From: CAIOYC01 sp964243985
GTDB lineage: Bacteria > Pseudomonadota > Alphaproteobacteria > Caulobacterales > Caulobacteraceae
NCBI GenBank assembly: GCA_964243985.1
Contig: CAXTHJ010000001.1
Coordinates: 1-64,000 of the forward strand
DNA: 64,000 nucleotides
Direction: 5' to 3'
Shown: piece by piece, positions 51,669 to 61,187 of the stretch
Position numbering within the stretch: the stretch's first letter is position 1
How the letters are laid out: every line of letters begins with the position of its first letter
Program-made: the position numbers and the translations under genes
Notes under the pieces: model-generated
Database searches by the model: none
What the model was told of the DNA's origin: nothing
Seen by the model: the letters and a program-made list of their open reading frames with translations, nothing else

Positions 51669-53885
51669 ATGACTAAAACCACCGTGCTGATCGCCGCCGC
51701 CAGCTTAGCGGCGTTGGCGACCGCCGCCCAGGCTCAAACGCAAATGGCGCAAGGTCCATCGACCAATCCGCCGACGTCCAACACCGCACCCACGGAGGCC
51801 ACACCCCCTGTGAAAGACGCTCATGCGGGCGTGACGTCCGGCAGCGGCCTTCCCGACATCGTCGTCACCGCGCGGCGCTTGAACGCGGCGCGGGAGGGGG
51901 TGCAGACCCAGACCGGCGCCTCCACCTACACCATAGACCACGCCGCCATCGACGCGGCCCCCGGCGGCGAGAACGTGGCGCTGAACCAGGTGGTGCTGCA
52001 GGCGCCCGGCGTGGCGCAGGACAGCTTTGGCCAACTGCACATCCGCGGCGAGCACGGCGCCTTGCAATACCGCTTGAACGGGGTGATCCTGCCGGAAGGC
52101 CTGTCGTCCTTCGGTCAGACCTTGAACCCGCGCCTGGCGGACAAGGTTCAGCTCATCACCGGCGCTCTGCCGGCGGAATATGGCCTGCGCACCGCCGGCA
52201 TTGTCGACATCACCACCCGCTCCGGCGCCTACAAGAATGGCGGCTCGGCCGGCGTCTATGGCGGCAGCCATGACGAGGTCCAGACCAACGCCGAGTACGC
52301 CGGATCTTCCGGCGCCTTCAACTATTTCGTTTCCGGTGACTGGATGCAGAGCAACCTCGGCATCGAAAGCCCGGATGGTCGGTCGACGCCGCTCCACGAT
52401 CACACCCAGCAGGCCCACGGTTTCGCCTACGTGGAGGACGTGCTGGACGAGAACGACAAGCTCTCCTTCCTCGGCGGCGTCTCCCGCGAGCAGTTCCAAA
52501 TCCCCAACATCTCCGGCCAGCAGCCGGGGCTTGGCCTGAACGTGAACGGCCAGACCGCCTTCGCCTCCAACGATCTTAATGAGAACCAGCGTGAGATCAC
52601 CCAGTTCGCGGTGGTCAGCCTGCTACACACGCAGGGCAAGCTCGATGTGGAAGGCTCGCTGTTCGGTCGCTTCTCCAGCCTCTACTTCTCGCCGGACAAG
52701 CTCGGAGACCTGTTGTTCAACGGCATCTCGCAAGAGGCTTATAAGCGAGACATCGCGTTTGGAACCCAGGTGGACGCCGCCTATCACCTGAATGATACGC
52801 ACACGATTCGCGCCGGCCTGCTCCTGCAGGAAGACCAGACCACCAGCCAGACCACGTCCGACGTGCTGCCCGTGAATAATGAGGGCGTCCAGATCAGCCG
52901 CATCCCGCTGGTGCTCGTCGATAACGGCGATAAGAACGGCTACAGCTATTCCGCCTATCTGCAGGACGAATGGAAGCTGCTGGACGACCTGACCGTCAAC
53001 TACGGCTTGCGCTACGACGCCGTCGCCGCCTACGATCACGAGAACCAGCTCAGCCCCCGCATCAACGCGGTGTGGAAACCGCTGGGCGGCACGACGCTCC
53101 ACGCAGGCTACGCCCGCTACTTCACGCCCCCGCCGTTCGAGCTGGTGGGCAATCAGTCTGTGGCCCTGTTCCGCTACACCACCGCCGCTTCGCCGGGCAC
53201 GCTCGACTCCACGCCCAGGGCGGAACGGGCCAACTATTACGATGTCGGCGTGTCACAGCAGGTGGATCGGCATCTCACCCTTGGCGTCGACAGCTATTAC
53301 AAGCAGTCCAAGAACCTGATCGACGAGGGTCAGTTCGGCGCCCCGGTGATAGAGACTCCGTTCAACTATGCGCAGGGCCGCCAATACGGGGTGGAGTTCT
53401 CCGGCAACTATTCCGTCGGGCCCTTCTCATCCTACGCCAACCTCGCCCTGGCCCGCGCCGAGGGCAGGGACATCACCACCAGCCAGTTCAATTTTAATCC
53501 GGCGGACCTGGCCTATATCGCCAACCACTTCATCTTCCTGGATCACGACCAGACGGTCACCGCCTCAGCCGGCGCGGCTTATCGGTGGCAGGGATCGATC
53601 TTCTCCGCCGACCTGATCTATGGCTCGGGCCTGCGCTCCGACCGGGTGCTGCCGGACGGGAGCGATGTGCCCAACGGCAAGAAGCTGCCGGACTACACCC
53701 AGGTGAACGTCTCCGCCGCCCACACCTTCGATCTGGCCAAGCTTGGAGACCTGGAGGCGCGGGTGGACATCATCAACCTGTTCGACAAGGACTATGAAAT
53801 CCGCGACGGCACCGGCGTCGGCGTCGGCGCCCCCCAGTTCGGCCCTCGCCGCGGCTTTTTCGCCGGCGTGACCAAGAGCTTCTGA
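51669..53885 (+). CDS. TonB-dependent outer membrane receptor, probable zinc receptor
   Basis: The 738-residue protein has a signal peptide (cleavage after AQAQ, near residue 23), a TonB box LPDIVVTARR at 61-70, a plug domain (about 75-190; LNQVVLQAPGVAQDSFGQLHIRG, GILRTAGIVDITTRSG-like segments), and a barrel ending in aromatic F. A histidine-containing N-terminal stretch before the TonB box is short. Substrate assignment rests on context: the gene is divergent from zur and has a Zur-like palindrome upstream, so zinc (free or chelated) is the likely ligand. Family members of similar size include zinc receptors of the ZnuD type. Confidence 0.82.
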   Translation: MTKTTVLIAAASLAALATAAQAQTQMAQGPSTNPPTSNTAPTEATPPVKDAHAGVTSGSGLPDIVVTARRLNAAREGVQTQTGASTYTIDHAAIDAAPGGENVALNQVVLQAPGVAQDSFGQLHIRGEHGALQYRLNGVILPEGLSSFGQTLNPRLADKVQLITGALPAEYGLRTAGIVDITTRSGAYKNGGSAGVYGGSHDEVQTNAEYAGSSGAFNYFVSGDWMQSNLGIESPDGRSTPLHDHTQQAHGFAYVEDVLDENDKLSFLGGVSREQFQIPNISGQQPGLGLNVNGQTAFASNDLNENQREITQFAVVSLLHTQGKLDVEGSLFGRFSSLYFSPDKLGDLLFNGISQEAYKRDIAFGTQVDAAYHLNDTHTIRAGLLLQEDQTTSQTTSDVLPVNNEGVQISRIPLVLVDNGDKNGYSYSAYLQDEWKLLDDLTVNYGLRYDAVAAYDHENQLSPRINAVWKPLGGTTLHAGYARYFTPPPFELVGNQSVALFRYTTAASPGTLDSTPRAERANYYDVGVSQQVDRHLTLGVDSYYKQSKNLIDEGQFGAPVIETPFNYAQGRQYGVEFSGNYSVGPFSSYANLALARAEGRDITTSQFNFNPADLAYIANHFIFLDHDQTVTASAGAAYRWQGSIFSADLIYGSGLRSDRVLPDGSDVPNGKKLPDYTQVNVSAAHTFDLAKLGDLEARVDIINLFDKDYEIRDGTGVGVGAPQFGPRRGFFAGVTKSF

Positions 53886-54036
53886 AGCGGCCGTCTCGCT
53901 ACACCTGATCGGAGGCCGTCTTTACCGCCCGCCCGCCAACGTCTTCCAAGGTCAAGCCTGCGTTGCCCCGGAAAGCGGCATGGTCTAGGAAGCCGGCCAC
54001 ACGCCGCCGCAGTCTCCCTCAAAGCGATCCGAATCT

Positions 54037-54825
54037 ATGAACACGTCAGTCGATCCGTCCGCCCCCCTTCAAGGCGAGGTTCTTTTCTACAAGAACCCCC
54101 AGCCTCTTCAAATCGAGGTGCACGGCGCGCTTGGCGTCAATCCCTCCCCCACGCCCTTCGCCTTTGCCAAGGCGGCGCACGCCGTGCCGCTGATCGTCGC
54201 CGAGTTCGGTCCGGCCAGCCTGGCCTATCCGGTCATCTTCGCCGGTCCCGAGTATCAACCTGTGGCGGTGCTGAGCATCCGGCAGAATGAGAATCTGTTC
54301 ATCGACCAGAACGGCCTGTACGTCGAAGGGGTCTACGTGCCGGCCTTTATCCGCCGTTATCCCTTCGTGTTCGCCAACGTGACGGGCCAGGATGAGCTGG
54401 TGGTGTGCATTGACCGTGACGCCGACATCATCGCCGAAAGCGCCGAATTGCCTTTCTTTGAGAACGGCGCCCCTTCGGCCTTCACCAAGCAGTGCATGGA
54501 GTTCTGCTCCAACTTCGAAGGCGAGCGCCGTCGGACCGAGGATTTCATCAAAACCTTGCGCGACCTTGATCTATTCGAACTTCGGGAGGTGAATTTCACG
54601 CCCCGTAACGCGGATGGCTCCAATGGCGCGTCAGTGAAAATCTCCGAACACTTCTCTCCGTCGTTGGAGAAGATCAACGCGCTGCCCGACGCCACCAAGC
54701 TGCAGTTATTCAGCACCGGCGTCCTACAGCAGGTTCATCTGCACTGGAACTCGCTGCTGAACTGGGAGCGGTTGATTAACGATACCTTCAAACGCTATCC
54801 CGCAACGCCGCAAGGCGCCGCCTAG
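54037..54825 (+). CDS. SapC family protein
   Basis: The 262-residue protein matches SapC, with VPLIVAEFGPASLAYPVIF, LSIRQNENLFIDQNG and YVPAFIRRYPFVFAN as family signatures. Members are reported from bacterial S-layer and peptide-resistance contexts but the biochemical role is not settled. No signal peptide or membrane segment is seen. It lies in the same direction as the TonB receptor gene, as often seen in alphaproteobacteria and related groups, where SapC genes follow TonB-dependent receptors. Confidence 0.88.
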   Translation: MNTSVDPSAPLQGEVLFYKNPQPLQIEVHGALGVNPSPTPFAFAKAAHAVPLIVAEFGPASLAYPVIFAGPEYQPVAVLSIRQNENLFIDQNGLYVEGVYVPAFIRRYPFVFANVTGQDELVVCIDRDADIIAESAELPFFENGAPSAFTKQCMEFCSNFEGERRRTEDFIKTLRDLDLFELREVNFTPRNADGSNGASVKISEHFSPSLEKINALPDATKLQLFSTGVLQQVHLHWNSLLNWERLINDTFKRYPATPQGAA

Positions 54826-55061
54826 GCGCAAGCCTTTTCAGAACCAAGCTCCATGGAGCAGTGGCAGACGTTGATCTGAGCGGTTACGGCTACGGAAGAT
54901 GATCGAGGACATGGGGATTCGTTCTACGACGTCAGTAGAGAGTTTTGAGGAGTTGGCTCGCTATTTTTGGCTTTAATACAACATTTGATACTTGCATCGG
55001 TATGGTGTGGTGATGTGTTGGAAAACAGTTAATTTGGTCGCAGCTCTGGGTCGAGGCGTCG

Positions 55062-56075
55062 ATGTTAAGGCAGTGTGACAGGATTTTGGGCGTCGACAAC
55101 GTAAGGGACCATGACTTAACCTTCGAAACAGTGACAAACGCAGCGATATTCCCATGGCGCCCCGGCCTAGCCTTTTGGATCGACGATACTTGGGGCGTCT
55201 ACGATCAAACCGGGCGGCTGGTGGACGCTGCTGCGGCCAAGTCGGGGGGTCAGCTTCAAGGCCAAAGCTGGACATGCACACAGCCACTTAGCGGCTTACA
55301 CCGGCTACCTGATCGTCAATATATCTATTGTGGCCTCATATTGCTTGAATACGGCCACTTCTTAATCGAGACGTTGTCGAGACTGTGGGCCGTTCATGAT
55401 TTATCAGAAAAAATTCTGATATTTCACGGTGGACACGAGCTTGAACCCATTTTCTTCGATAAGCCTTATGTGCGCGAAATCTTTGATCTATTCGGAATTT
55501 CTCTGGATAACGCCTTTATTGTTCAGGAGCCTATAGAAGTACCCCTTCTCATTTGTCCGGAGCCGGCGTTTGAAGCCGAATCTTTCGGTTACTCGAAATT
55601 CCGCGAAATATGCCATGCTGTAGGTCAGGGGCTATGGGATGAAGATCAACAACCACGTGCGCCTGTTTATTTGACGAAAAGCCAGCTGGTCGGCGGGATA
55701 ACCCGGTTCAATAACGAGGCTTTGATCGACGACGTAATGAGGCAAAATGGCGTCGAAGTCATAAGTCCGGAGCAACTCACCTTTAAAGAAAATGTGAAAT
55801 TGCTGTCACAGAATAGAGCGTTTCTAGGTTCCGTAGGATCTGCCTTCCATACGACTATTTTTACGAAACCCGCACCTCAACTCCTACTCCTCAACGGCGG
55901 CACGTTAGTGAATTCTAATTATGAAATCATCGACAAGTTGAACGGTAACCGTGCATCATACTATTTTTCCGAAGAAGCAACGTGCGTGCCTGAGGCTGAA
56001 GGATTTTCAATGAGCTATTCACTTCCAAATCCGACGGCGGATGCTCTTGAGCTGTTGTCACACCTATCTGCGTAG
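55062..56075 (+). CDS. Glycosyltransferase family 61-like protein (acquired)
   Basis: The 337-residue protein resembles GT61 (DUF563) glycosyltransferases: YCGLILLEYGHFLIETLSRLW near residue 90, PVYLTKSQ, and the C-terminal GSVGSAFHTTIFTKP. Family members transfer xylose or other sugars to glycans. Base composition is near 45-50 percent GC, far below the neighbours, and the 236-base gap upstream is equally AT-rich, so the gene appears recently acquired. It may decorate a surface polysaccharide. No other polysaccharide gene is nearby. Confidence 0.78.
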   Translation: MLRQCDRILGVDNVRDHDLTFETVTNAAIFPWRPGLAFWIDDTWGVYDQTGRLVDAAAAKSGGQLQGQSWTCTQPLSGLHRLPDRQYIYCGLILLEYGHFLIETLSRLWAVHDLSEKILIFHGGHELEPIFFDKPYVREIFDLFGISLDNAFIVQEPIEVPLLICPEPAFEAESFGYSKFREICHAVGQGLWDEDQQPRAPVYLTKSQLVGGITRFNNEALIDDVMRQNGVEVISPEQLTFKENVKLLSQNRAFLGSVGSAFHTTIFTKPAPQLLLLNGGTLVNSNYEIIDKLNGNRASYYFSEEATCVPEAEGFSMSYSLPNPTADALELLSHLSA

Positions 56076-56090
56076 CCTGCGCACACCGCT

Positions 56091-56522
56091 CTAACTTTTA
56101 CACGCGAACACCGAACGGGTGAGGCAGGAGAAGACCAGCCGTCCCGCTTCGTCCAGAAGATCGTGCTGGGCGATCACCACCCCCTTGGCGTCGCCCACCG
56201 GGTCCAGAGCCAGGATGGTCATGCGGCCCCGCAAGAGCTCCCCCGCCGGCGGATTACGCATCCAGCGGAGCGCATCGACGCCGAGGCGCTTGGTCTGCGG
56301 CCAGTCTTTGGACGCCTCCGCGTCGATCTTGGACCAGAGCGCAAACACGAGCGAATCGGGCGCGCCGTCCTCGGCCCCCCAGCTGGGTGCGAAGGCGGCG
56401 CGGAAGCTCTCCAGCGCCTTGACGTCCACGGCCGCCACGCCGAGGGAGACCACTTGGCCGATGACGATCTCGTCGAAATGAGCGGGCACGAAAGCTCCTT
56501 CAAAGGGTATCGGCAAAAGCAT
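56091..56522 (-). CDS. MaoC-like dehydratase domain protein
   Basis: The 143-residue protein has a HFDEIVIGQ start, as seen in MaoC/hotdog dehydratases, but the typical hydratase catalytic pair Asp-x-x-x-x-His is not clear. The ending DLLDEAGRLVFSCLTRSVFACKS has a hotdog-like last strand. It may be a degenerate or binding member. ATG 56522 is used; a GTG about 40 bases downstream (VPAHFDE) may be the real start. Confidence 0.6.
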   Translation of the reverse strand: MLLPIPFEGAFVPAHFDEIVIGQVVSLGVAAVDVKALESFRAAFAPSWGAEDGAPDSLVFALWSKIDAEASKDWPQTKRLGVDALRWMRNPPAGELLRGRMTILALDPVGDAKGVVIAQHDLLDEAGRLVFSCLTRSVFACKS

Positions 56523-56687
56523 GACCTCTGCGAGGCGTATACGGCTTTGCGATCCGAACCGGCGTATATAACGGTAACGGTTCGATCATGCCGCCCGAAT
56601 TGGCTTTGTCGAGGGGCTTGCGTCGAACCGGCAGGATCGTGATTTTCCGGCGACCGGCCGGCTGACCGGAATGAGCAGGAGCGGCGA

Positions 56688-58874
56688 ATGAAGACCCCTT
56701 GGGCAAGCCCCCTCCTGGTGATCGCCGCCGCCGTCAGCCTCGCGACCGGCATGGCGCACGCCGCGCCGGTGAAGACCCAGCACGTGGAGGCCGAACTCCT
56801 GGCGCAGACCACCGGCGCCGCGCCGGGCTCGACCCTCTACGTCGCCCTGCGCCAGAAGATCGTGCCCGGCTGGCATACCTACTGGCGCAATCCGGGCGAT
56901 GCGGGGCAGGCGACCTCGCTGACCTGGACCCTCCCGGCCGGCTGGACGGCGGGCGACATCGTCTGGCCAACGCCGGAACGCTACGTTGCCGGCCCCCTGA
57001 TGAACTACGTCTTTTCCGACGAGGTCTATCTGCCGGTCCCCATCACCGTTCCCGCCGACGCCAGGCCCGGCCAAACCGTGATGCTGAAGGCCGCCGCCGA
57101 CTGGCTGGTGTGCAAGGACGTCTGCGTGCCGGAGGACGCGACCCTGACCCTCGACGTGCCGGTGCTCGCTGCGCCGGCGACCAACCCTGTCGCCGGCAAG
57201 GCCATCGCCGACACCCTCGCCGCCGCCCCCAAACCCGCAGGATTGAAAGCCACATTCCGCGCCAACGCCACGGCCGTGACGCTCGCCATCACCGGCGAGG
57301 CGGTGAAGGGCCAGGACGTGACCCACGCCTACTTCTATCCCTACAACGGCGCCGTCATCGAGCAGATCAAGCCGCAGTCGGCACAGCGGGGGCCGGACGG
57401 CCTAACCATGATCCTCGCCCCCGGTTACGACTTCCAGCACGGCAAGCCGCCCGCGACGCTGGACGGCGTGATCTATCTCGACGCCAGCCACGCCTACGAG
57501 GTCTCCGCCACGCCCGGCGCGCCCCTCGGCGGCGCAGCCGGAAGCGCGCCGCCTGTGGTCACTAGCGACGCGGGCAAGGGCGGCGGCGGAGCAGCCTCCG
57601 CGGGTGACAAAACGGCCGCCCTCGGCCTCCCCGCAGCCGTAGCCTTCGCTCTCTTGGGTGGGTTGATCCTGAACCTGATGCCCTGCGTCTTTCCGGTACT
57701 CTCCATGAAGGCGGCGGCGCTTGCTCGCCATGTGGAGACACCAGGGCGGGCCCGGGCGGAGGGCGTGGCTTTCCTGATCGGCTGCGTCACGACCTTCATC
57801 GTTCTTGCGGCTGTGCTCATCGCTGCGCAAAAGGCGGGGCAGGCGGTGGGCTGGGGTTTCCAGCTGCAGTCGCCGGGCGTTGTGGTCGCCCTTTGCCTGA
57901 TCATGCTGGCGGTGGGCCTCAATCTGTCCGGCGTGTTCGAGATCGGGCTTTCCGCGCAGGGCGTGGGGCAGGGTCTGGCCAACCGCTCGGACATGGTCGG
58001 CGCCTTCTTCACCGGCGTCCTCGCCGTGGTGGTCGCCGCCCCCTGCACCGCGCCCTTGATGGCTCCCGCCATCGGTTGGGCCCTGGTGCAGCCGCCGATC
58101 GCGGCGCTCTGCGTGTTCGCCGCCCTCGGCGTCGGTCTCGCCCTGCCGTTCGCGGCGGTGTCGTTCGTGCCGGCGCTGTTCAAGCTTCTGCCCCACCCCG
58201 GCGCCTGGATGGACGTGTTTCGGAAGGTCCTGGCCTTTCCCATGTATGGCGCGGCGGCGTGGCTGGCTTGGGTGTTCGTGCTGGAGGCGGGCGACGCCGC
58301 CCTGCCGTTTCTGTTCGCCGCCGCCGTGGTGCTGGGCTTCGCCGCCTTCCTGTGGGGGCTTAGTCAGCACGGGCAGCGCGTGTGGCTCTCCCGCGCCCTC
58401 GCCGCCGTGGCCCTGATCGCGGTGATCCCTTTGTCGGTGGCCGGCGCGAAGATGAGCGCCACGCCGGTCGCCGGCGCGACATCTGCCAGCCCCGTCGCGG
58501 GCGTCCCTACCGAAGCTTGGACGCCGGAGAAGGTCGCCAGCCTGCGCGCCGCCGGCAAGCCGGTGTTCGTGGACTTCACCGCCGCCTGGTGCGTCACCTG
58601 CCAGGTCAACGAGCGCACAGCCCTGGCCACAGGAGAGGTGGCCGACGCCTTCAAGAAGACCGGCGCCGTCTACCTGAAGGCCGACTGGACCAACCGCAAC
58701 GCCCAGATCGCCAAGGCGCTGGCGGCTGTGGGCCGCTCCGGCGTGCCGCTCTATCTGCTTTACAACGCGGGCGGGACGGGCGACCCGAAGATATTGCCGC
58801 AGCTTTTGACGTCGGGCGCCGTGGTGGAGGCATTGAACACGGCGGCGAAAAACGCACCACCGTCGTCATCCTAG
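56688..58874 (+). CDS. Protein-disulfide reductase DsbD/ScsB-like
   Basis: The 728-residue protein has a signal peptide, an N-terminal domain of about 280 residues with CKDVCVPED, then eight hydrophobic helices containing MPCVFPVLSMK and APCTAPLMAP, the electron-carrying cysteine pair, and a C-terminal thioredoxin domain with AWCVTCQ (Cys635, Cys638). Electrons pass from the cytosolic thioredoxin to periplasmic partners such as DsbC or CcmG. The N-terminal CxxxC segment resembles the ScsB/DipZ versions. The stop codon is inside a hairpin at 58865-58893. Confidence 0.88.
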   Translation: MKTPWASPLLVIAAAVSLATGMAHAAPVKTQHVEAELLAQTTGAAPGSTLYVALRQKIVPGWHTYWRNPGDAGQATSLTWTLPAGWTAGDIVWPTPERYVAGPLMNYVFSDEVYLPVPITVPADARPGQTVMLKAAADWLVCKDVCVPEDATLTLDVPVLAAPATNPVAGKAIADTLAAAPKPAGLKATFRANATAVTLAITGEAVKGQDVTHAYFYPYNGAVIEQIKPQSAQRGPDGLTMILAPGYDFQHGKPPATLDGVIYLDASHAYEVSATPGAPLGGAAGSAPPVVTSDAGKGGGGAASAGDKTAALGLPAAVAFALLGGLILNLMPCVFPVLSMKAAALARHVETPGRARAEGVAFLIGCVTTFIVLAAVLIAAQKAGQAVGWGFQLQSPGVVVALCLIMLAVGLNLSGVFEIGLSAQGVGQGLANRSDMVGAFFTGVLAVVVAAPCTAPLMAPAIGWALVQPPIAALCVFAALGVGLALPFAAVSFVPALFKLLPHPGAWMDVFRKVLAFPMYGAAAWLAWVFVLEAGDAALPFLFAAAVVLGFAAFLWGLSQHGQRVWLSRALAAVALIAVIPLSVAGAKMSATPVAGATSASPVAGVPTEAWTPEKVASLRAAGKPVFVDFTAAWCVTCQVNERTALATGEVADAFKKTGAVYLKADWTNRNAQIAKALAAVGRSGVPLYLLYNAGGTGDPKILPQLLTSGAVVEALNTAAKNAPPSSS

Positions 58875-58893
58875 GCACAAGGCCTAGGATGAC
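58865..58893. terminator. 12-bp perfect hairpin at the end of dsbD
   Basis: gtcatcctaggc (58865-58876) and gcctaggatgac (58882-58893) form a perfect stem with a five-base loop acaag. It includes the dsbD stop codon at 58872-58874. The next gene is convergent, so the hairpin could terminate both transcripts. There is no long T run. The arm gtcatcc is also the beginning of the TGTCATCCCGG repeat family. Confidence 0.65.
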
Positions 58894-58913
58894 GGAGTTG
58901 CGGATGTTCTTAC

Positions 58914-59396
58914 CTACGTCCCGCTGGTCACCGTCGGCGGGGTGGTGATCACCTCCACGTTGTCGCGGAGCAGGTAGTACATGTCGTCCAGGGCCGTCGC
59001 CCGGTCCTTGGGCGTCGCCGCTGTGCGGAGTTCGGCGAATTTGCGCGGCAGGTCCTGGGAAATACCCTTCAGGATGCACTTCAGATCCCCGTCCGTTCCT
59101 CGCGCGGCGAGGTCGAGGTGGCCCTTCATGTCTAGGGCCGAAAGGGCGTCGATGCGGGCCTTGAAGTCATCGAGCTTCGGCAGGGCCGCGCCGCCCGACT
59201 TCTTATAACCTTCCACCAGGGCCTTCAGCCCCTTGGCCTGACCGACGATATCGGCATAGAGCGGTTCGCTCATCAGATGGCCGACGGTGGGCGCGGCGAT
59301 GCTGAGGGCGGGCAGCAAGGTCGGGTGCGCCCCTTGGCCCGAACCCGTCAGGGCGGCGAGCCAGATAAACCCGGCGGCGGCGGCGTCACAGGACAT
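58914..59396 (-). CDS. Hypothetical protein
   Basis: About 160 residues from ATG 59396, which has ggaga as ribosome site. The N-terminus is mildly hydrophobic (CDAAAAGFIWLAALTGSG), without a clear signal cleavage. The rest is largely helical (YADIVGQAKGLKALVEGYKK, FKARIDALSALDMKG) with CILKGISQ in the middle. I do not recognise a family. The longer open frame to 59912 is antisense to the DUF488 gene and is rejected. Confidence 0.6.
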   Translation of the reverse strand: MSCDAAAAGFIWLAALTGSGQGAHPTLLPALSIAAPTVGHLMSEPLYADIVGQAKGLKALVEGYKKSGGAALPKLDDFKARIDALSALDMKGHLDLAARGTDGDLKCILKGISQDLPRKFAELRTAATPKDRATALDDMYYLLRDNVEVITTPPTVTSGT

Positions 59397-59480
59397 GGCG
59401 GTCTCCTCGAAGGTTAAGACGCTGACGAGATGCGCCCCGTTCGGTAAACAGTCGGTAACCATAACGAACGGACGCCTCGC

Positions 59481-59918
59481 ATGAGCAGACCCATCGCCAC
59501 TATCGGCTACGAAGGCGCGCCGCTGGGTGAAGTGCTGGGCCGGCTGAACGACGCGGGGGTGGAGCTTCTGATCGACGTTCGGGCAGTGGCGGCCTCGCGC
59601 CGGGCGGGCTTCTCCAAGACCATGCTCGGCAATAGCCTGAACGAAGTCGGCATCGGCTATCTGCACCTTCGTGATCTCGGCACACCCAAGGATGGCCGCG
59701 TCGCCGCCCGCGCCGGCAAGACGGGCGAAATGCGCGCCATCTTCAACGCCCACATGCAGACCGACACGGCCCGAGCCGCGCTGGAACAGGCGGTCGCCGC
59801 CGCGAAGGACAAGCGCGTCTGCCTGCTCTGCTTCGAACAGGATTGGCGCTGCTGCCACCGGGCCATCGTGGCGGACCTGATGGTGGAGCAGACCGGCGCG
59901 CCGGTGCTGCATCTCTAG
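59481..59918 (+). CDS. DUF488 protein
   Basis: The 145-residue protein has IATIGYEGAPLGEVLGRL and LLIDVRAVAASRRAGFSK at the N-terminus and CLLCFEQDWRCCHRAIVADLM at the C-terminus, all typical of DUF488. The cysteine-rich C-terminal motif (CLLC and CCHR) resembles a metal or thiol site. Function is not established. It is divergent from the hypothetical gene with an 84-base gap. Confidence 0.9.
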   Translation: MSRPIATIGYEGAPLGEVLGRLNDAGVELLIDVRAVAASRRAGFSKTMLGNSLNEVGIGYLHLRDLGTPKDGRVAARAGKTGEMRAIFNAHMQTDTARAALEQAVAAAKDKRVCLLCFEQDWRCCHRAIVADLMVEQTGAPVLHL

Positions 59919-59946
59919 AGCTTCAGCAGGACTGCACGCGACGATC

Positions 59947-60087
59947 GGGGTGCAATCCGTGCAATTCCAACCTCACCGAGCGGTCCCGCCGCCGCCGAAT
60001 GCACGGCGCTTCCGGGTGCAATTTGTGCAATCCCGTCGCAACGCGTCAACCAGATTGCACCATCATCCGCAGTGCAAAGGGTGCATT
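59947..60087. repeat. Array of paired TGCAAT words upstream of the isomerase gene
   Basis: Three tandem pairs spaced exactly nine bases start to start: TGCAAT at 59951 and 59960, TGCAAT at 60017 and 60026, and TGCAAA/TGCATT at 60073 and 60082. One inverted copy ATTGCA is at 60054-60059. The pairs repeat at about 56-66 base intervals in otherwise normal GC-rich sequence. It looks like a cluster of binding sites for a regulator; no factor is assigned. Confidence 0.55.
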
Positions 60088-60299
60088 CTCGGTTCCATTT
60101 GGAGCTTTGACCCTCAACCTCATCATAAATCCGCATGGCGAAACCACCGAGGATACGGCTGTTTCAGTCGCCGGGGATAAGTCGTGTCGACCAGGCGGTG
60201 AGTTGGCGCCGCCCCTCTCTTCCGCGAGCCTGCCGCAACGACAATCTTCCCATCGTCGCTCAAGGGTTTATCGTCTCGGCAAGGATCAGGGAGATCGCC

Positions 60300-61181
60300 G
60301 TGAACGCCCACAGCCCCACTGTCGCCGCCGCGACCTCCGAGTGCTTCGACGTGACGATTGAGGGCGATGTCGCGCATATCCAGTTGAAGCGGCCGGACGC
60401 TATGAACGCCATGATCCGCGCGTTCTGGAACGAGCTGCCGGTGATCGTGAAGGACATCGACGAGAACGCCCGCGCCCGCTGCATCGTCATATCCTCCACC
60501 GGCAAGCACTTTTCGGCCGGGATGGATTTGTCGGTGTTCGCTACGGGCGGAACCATCGGCGTCGAGGCGGGCGCCACAGAGGCGGAACGGCAGACGGCGG
60601 GGGAGAGCTTCCGCTACCACGTCCGCTCGCTGCAGGACTCGTTCTCCTGCCTGGATCAGGCGCGGATGCCGGTGCTGGTCGCCATCCAGGGCGGCTGCAT
60701 TGGCGGGGCGGTGGACATGACCTCGGCCTGCGACATCCGCTATGCCACCAAGGACGCCTTTTTCTGCATACAAGAGATCAACATTGGCATGACCGCCGAC
60801 GTCGGCACCTTCCCCCGGCTCTGTAAGCTGATTCCCGAGGGCTGGGTGCGGGAGCTGGCCTACACCGGCCGGCGTTTGCCGGCGCAGAAGGCGCTGGAGA
60901 TCGGCCTCGTCAACGCCCTGTTCGACACCCAAGAGGACCTCGTCGCCTATGTGCTGGAGACGGCGCGGGAGATCGCCTCCAAGGCGCCGCTGGCGGTGAC
61001 GGGCTCCAAGGTGATGATCAATTACGCCCGCGACCACACCATTAAAGACGGCCTCGATTACATCGCCACCTGGCAGGCGGGCATGTTCTCGCCGGCGTTG
61101 ATGGAGGAGGCGTTCAAGGCCAAGCAGGAGAAGCGGGAGCCGAACTTCCCCGACCTGATCCCGCTCCGCCACGGGATGTAG
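60300..61181 (+). CDS. Crotonase-family delta3,5-delta2,4-dienoyl-CoA isomerase-like protein
   Basis: From GTG 60300 (ggag seven bases upstream) the protein has 293 residues. It has GKHFSAGMDL and QGGCIGGAVDM as oxyanion-hole segments. Asp139, Glu159 and Asp167 align with the catalytic Asp176, Glu196 and Asp204 of rat dienoyl-CoA isomerase, including EINIGMTADVGTFPRL. This points to the isomerase and not a plain enoyl-CoA hydratase. It helps degrade unsaturated fatty acids. The upstream TGCAAT array may control it. Confidence 0.88.
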   Translation: MNAHSPTVAAATSECFDVTIEGDVAHIQLKRPDAMNAMIRAFWNELPVIVKDIDENARARCIVISSTGKHFSAGMDLSVFATGGTIGVEAGATEAERQTAGESFRYHVRSLQDSFSCLDQARMPVLVAIQGGCIGGAVDMTSACDIRYATKDAFFCIQEINIGMTADVGTFPRLCKLIPEGWVRELAYTGRRLPAQKALEIGLVNALFDTQEDLVAYVLETAREIASKAPLAVTGSKVMINYARDHTIKDGLDYIATWQAGMFSPALMEEAFKAKQEKREPNFPDLIPLRHGM

Positions 61182-61187
61182 AGGGTT

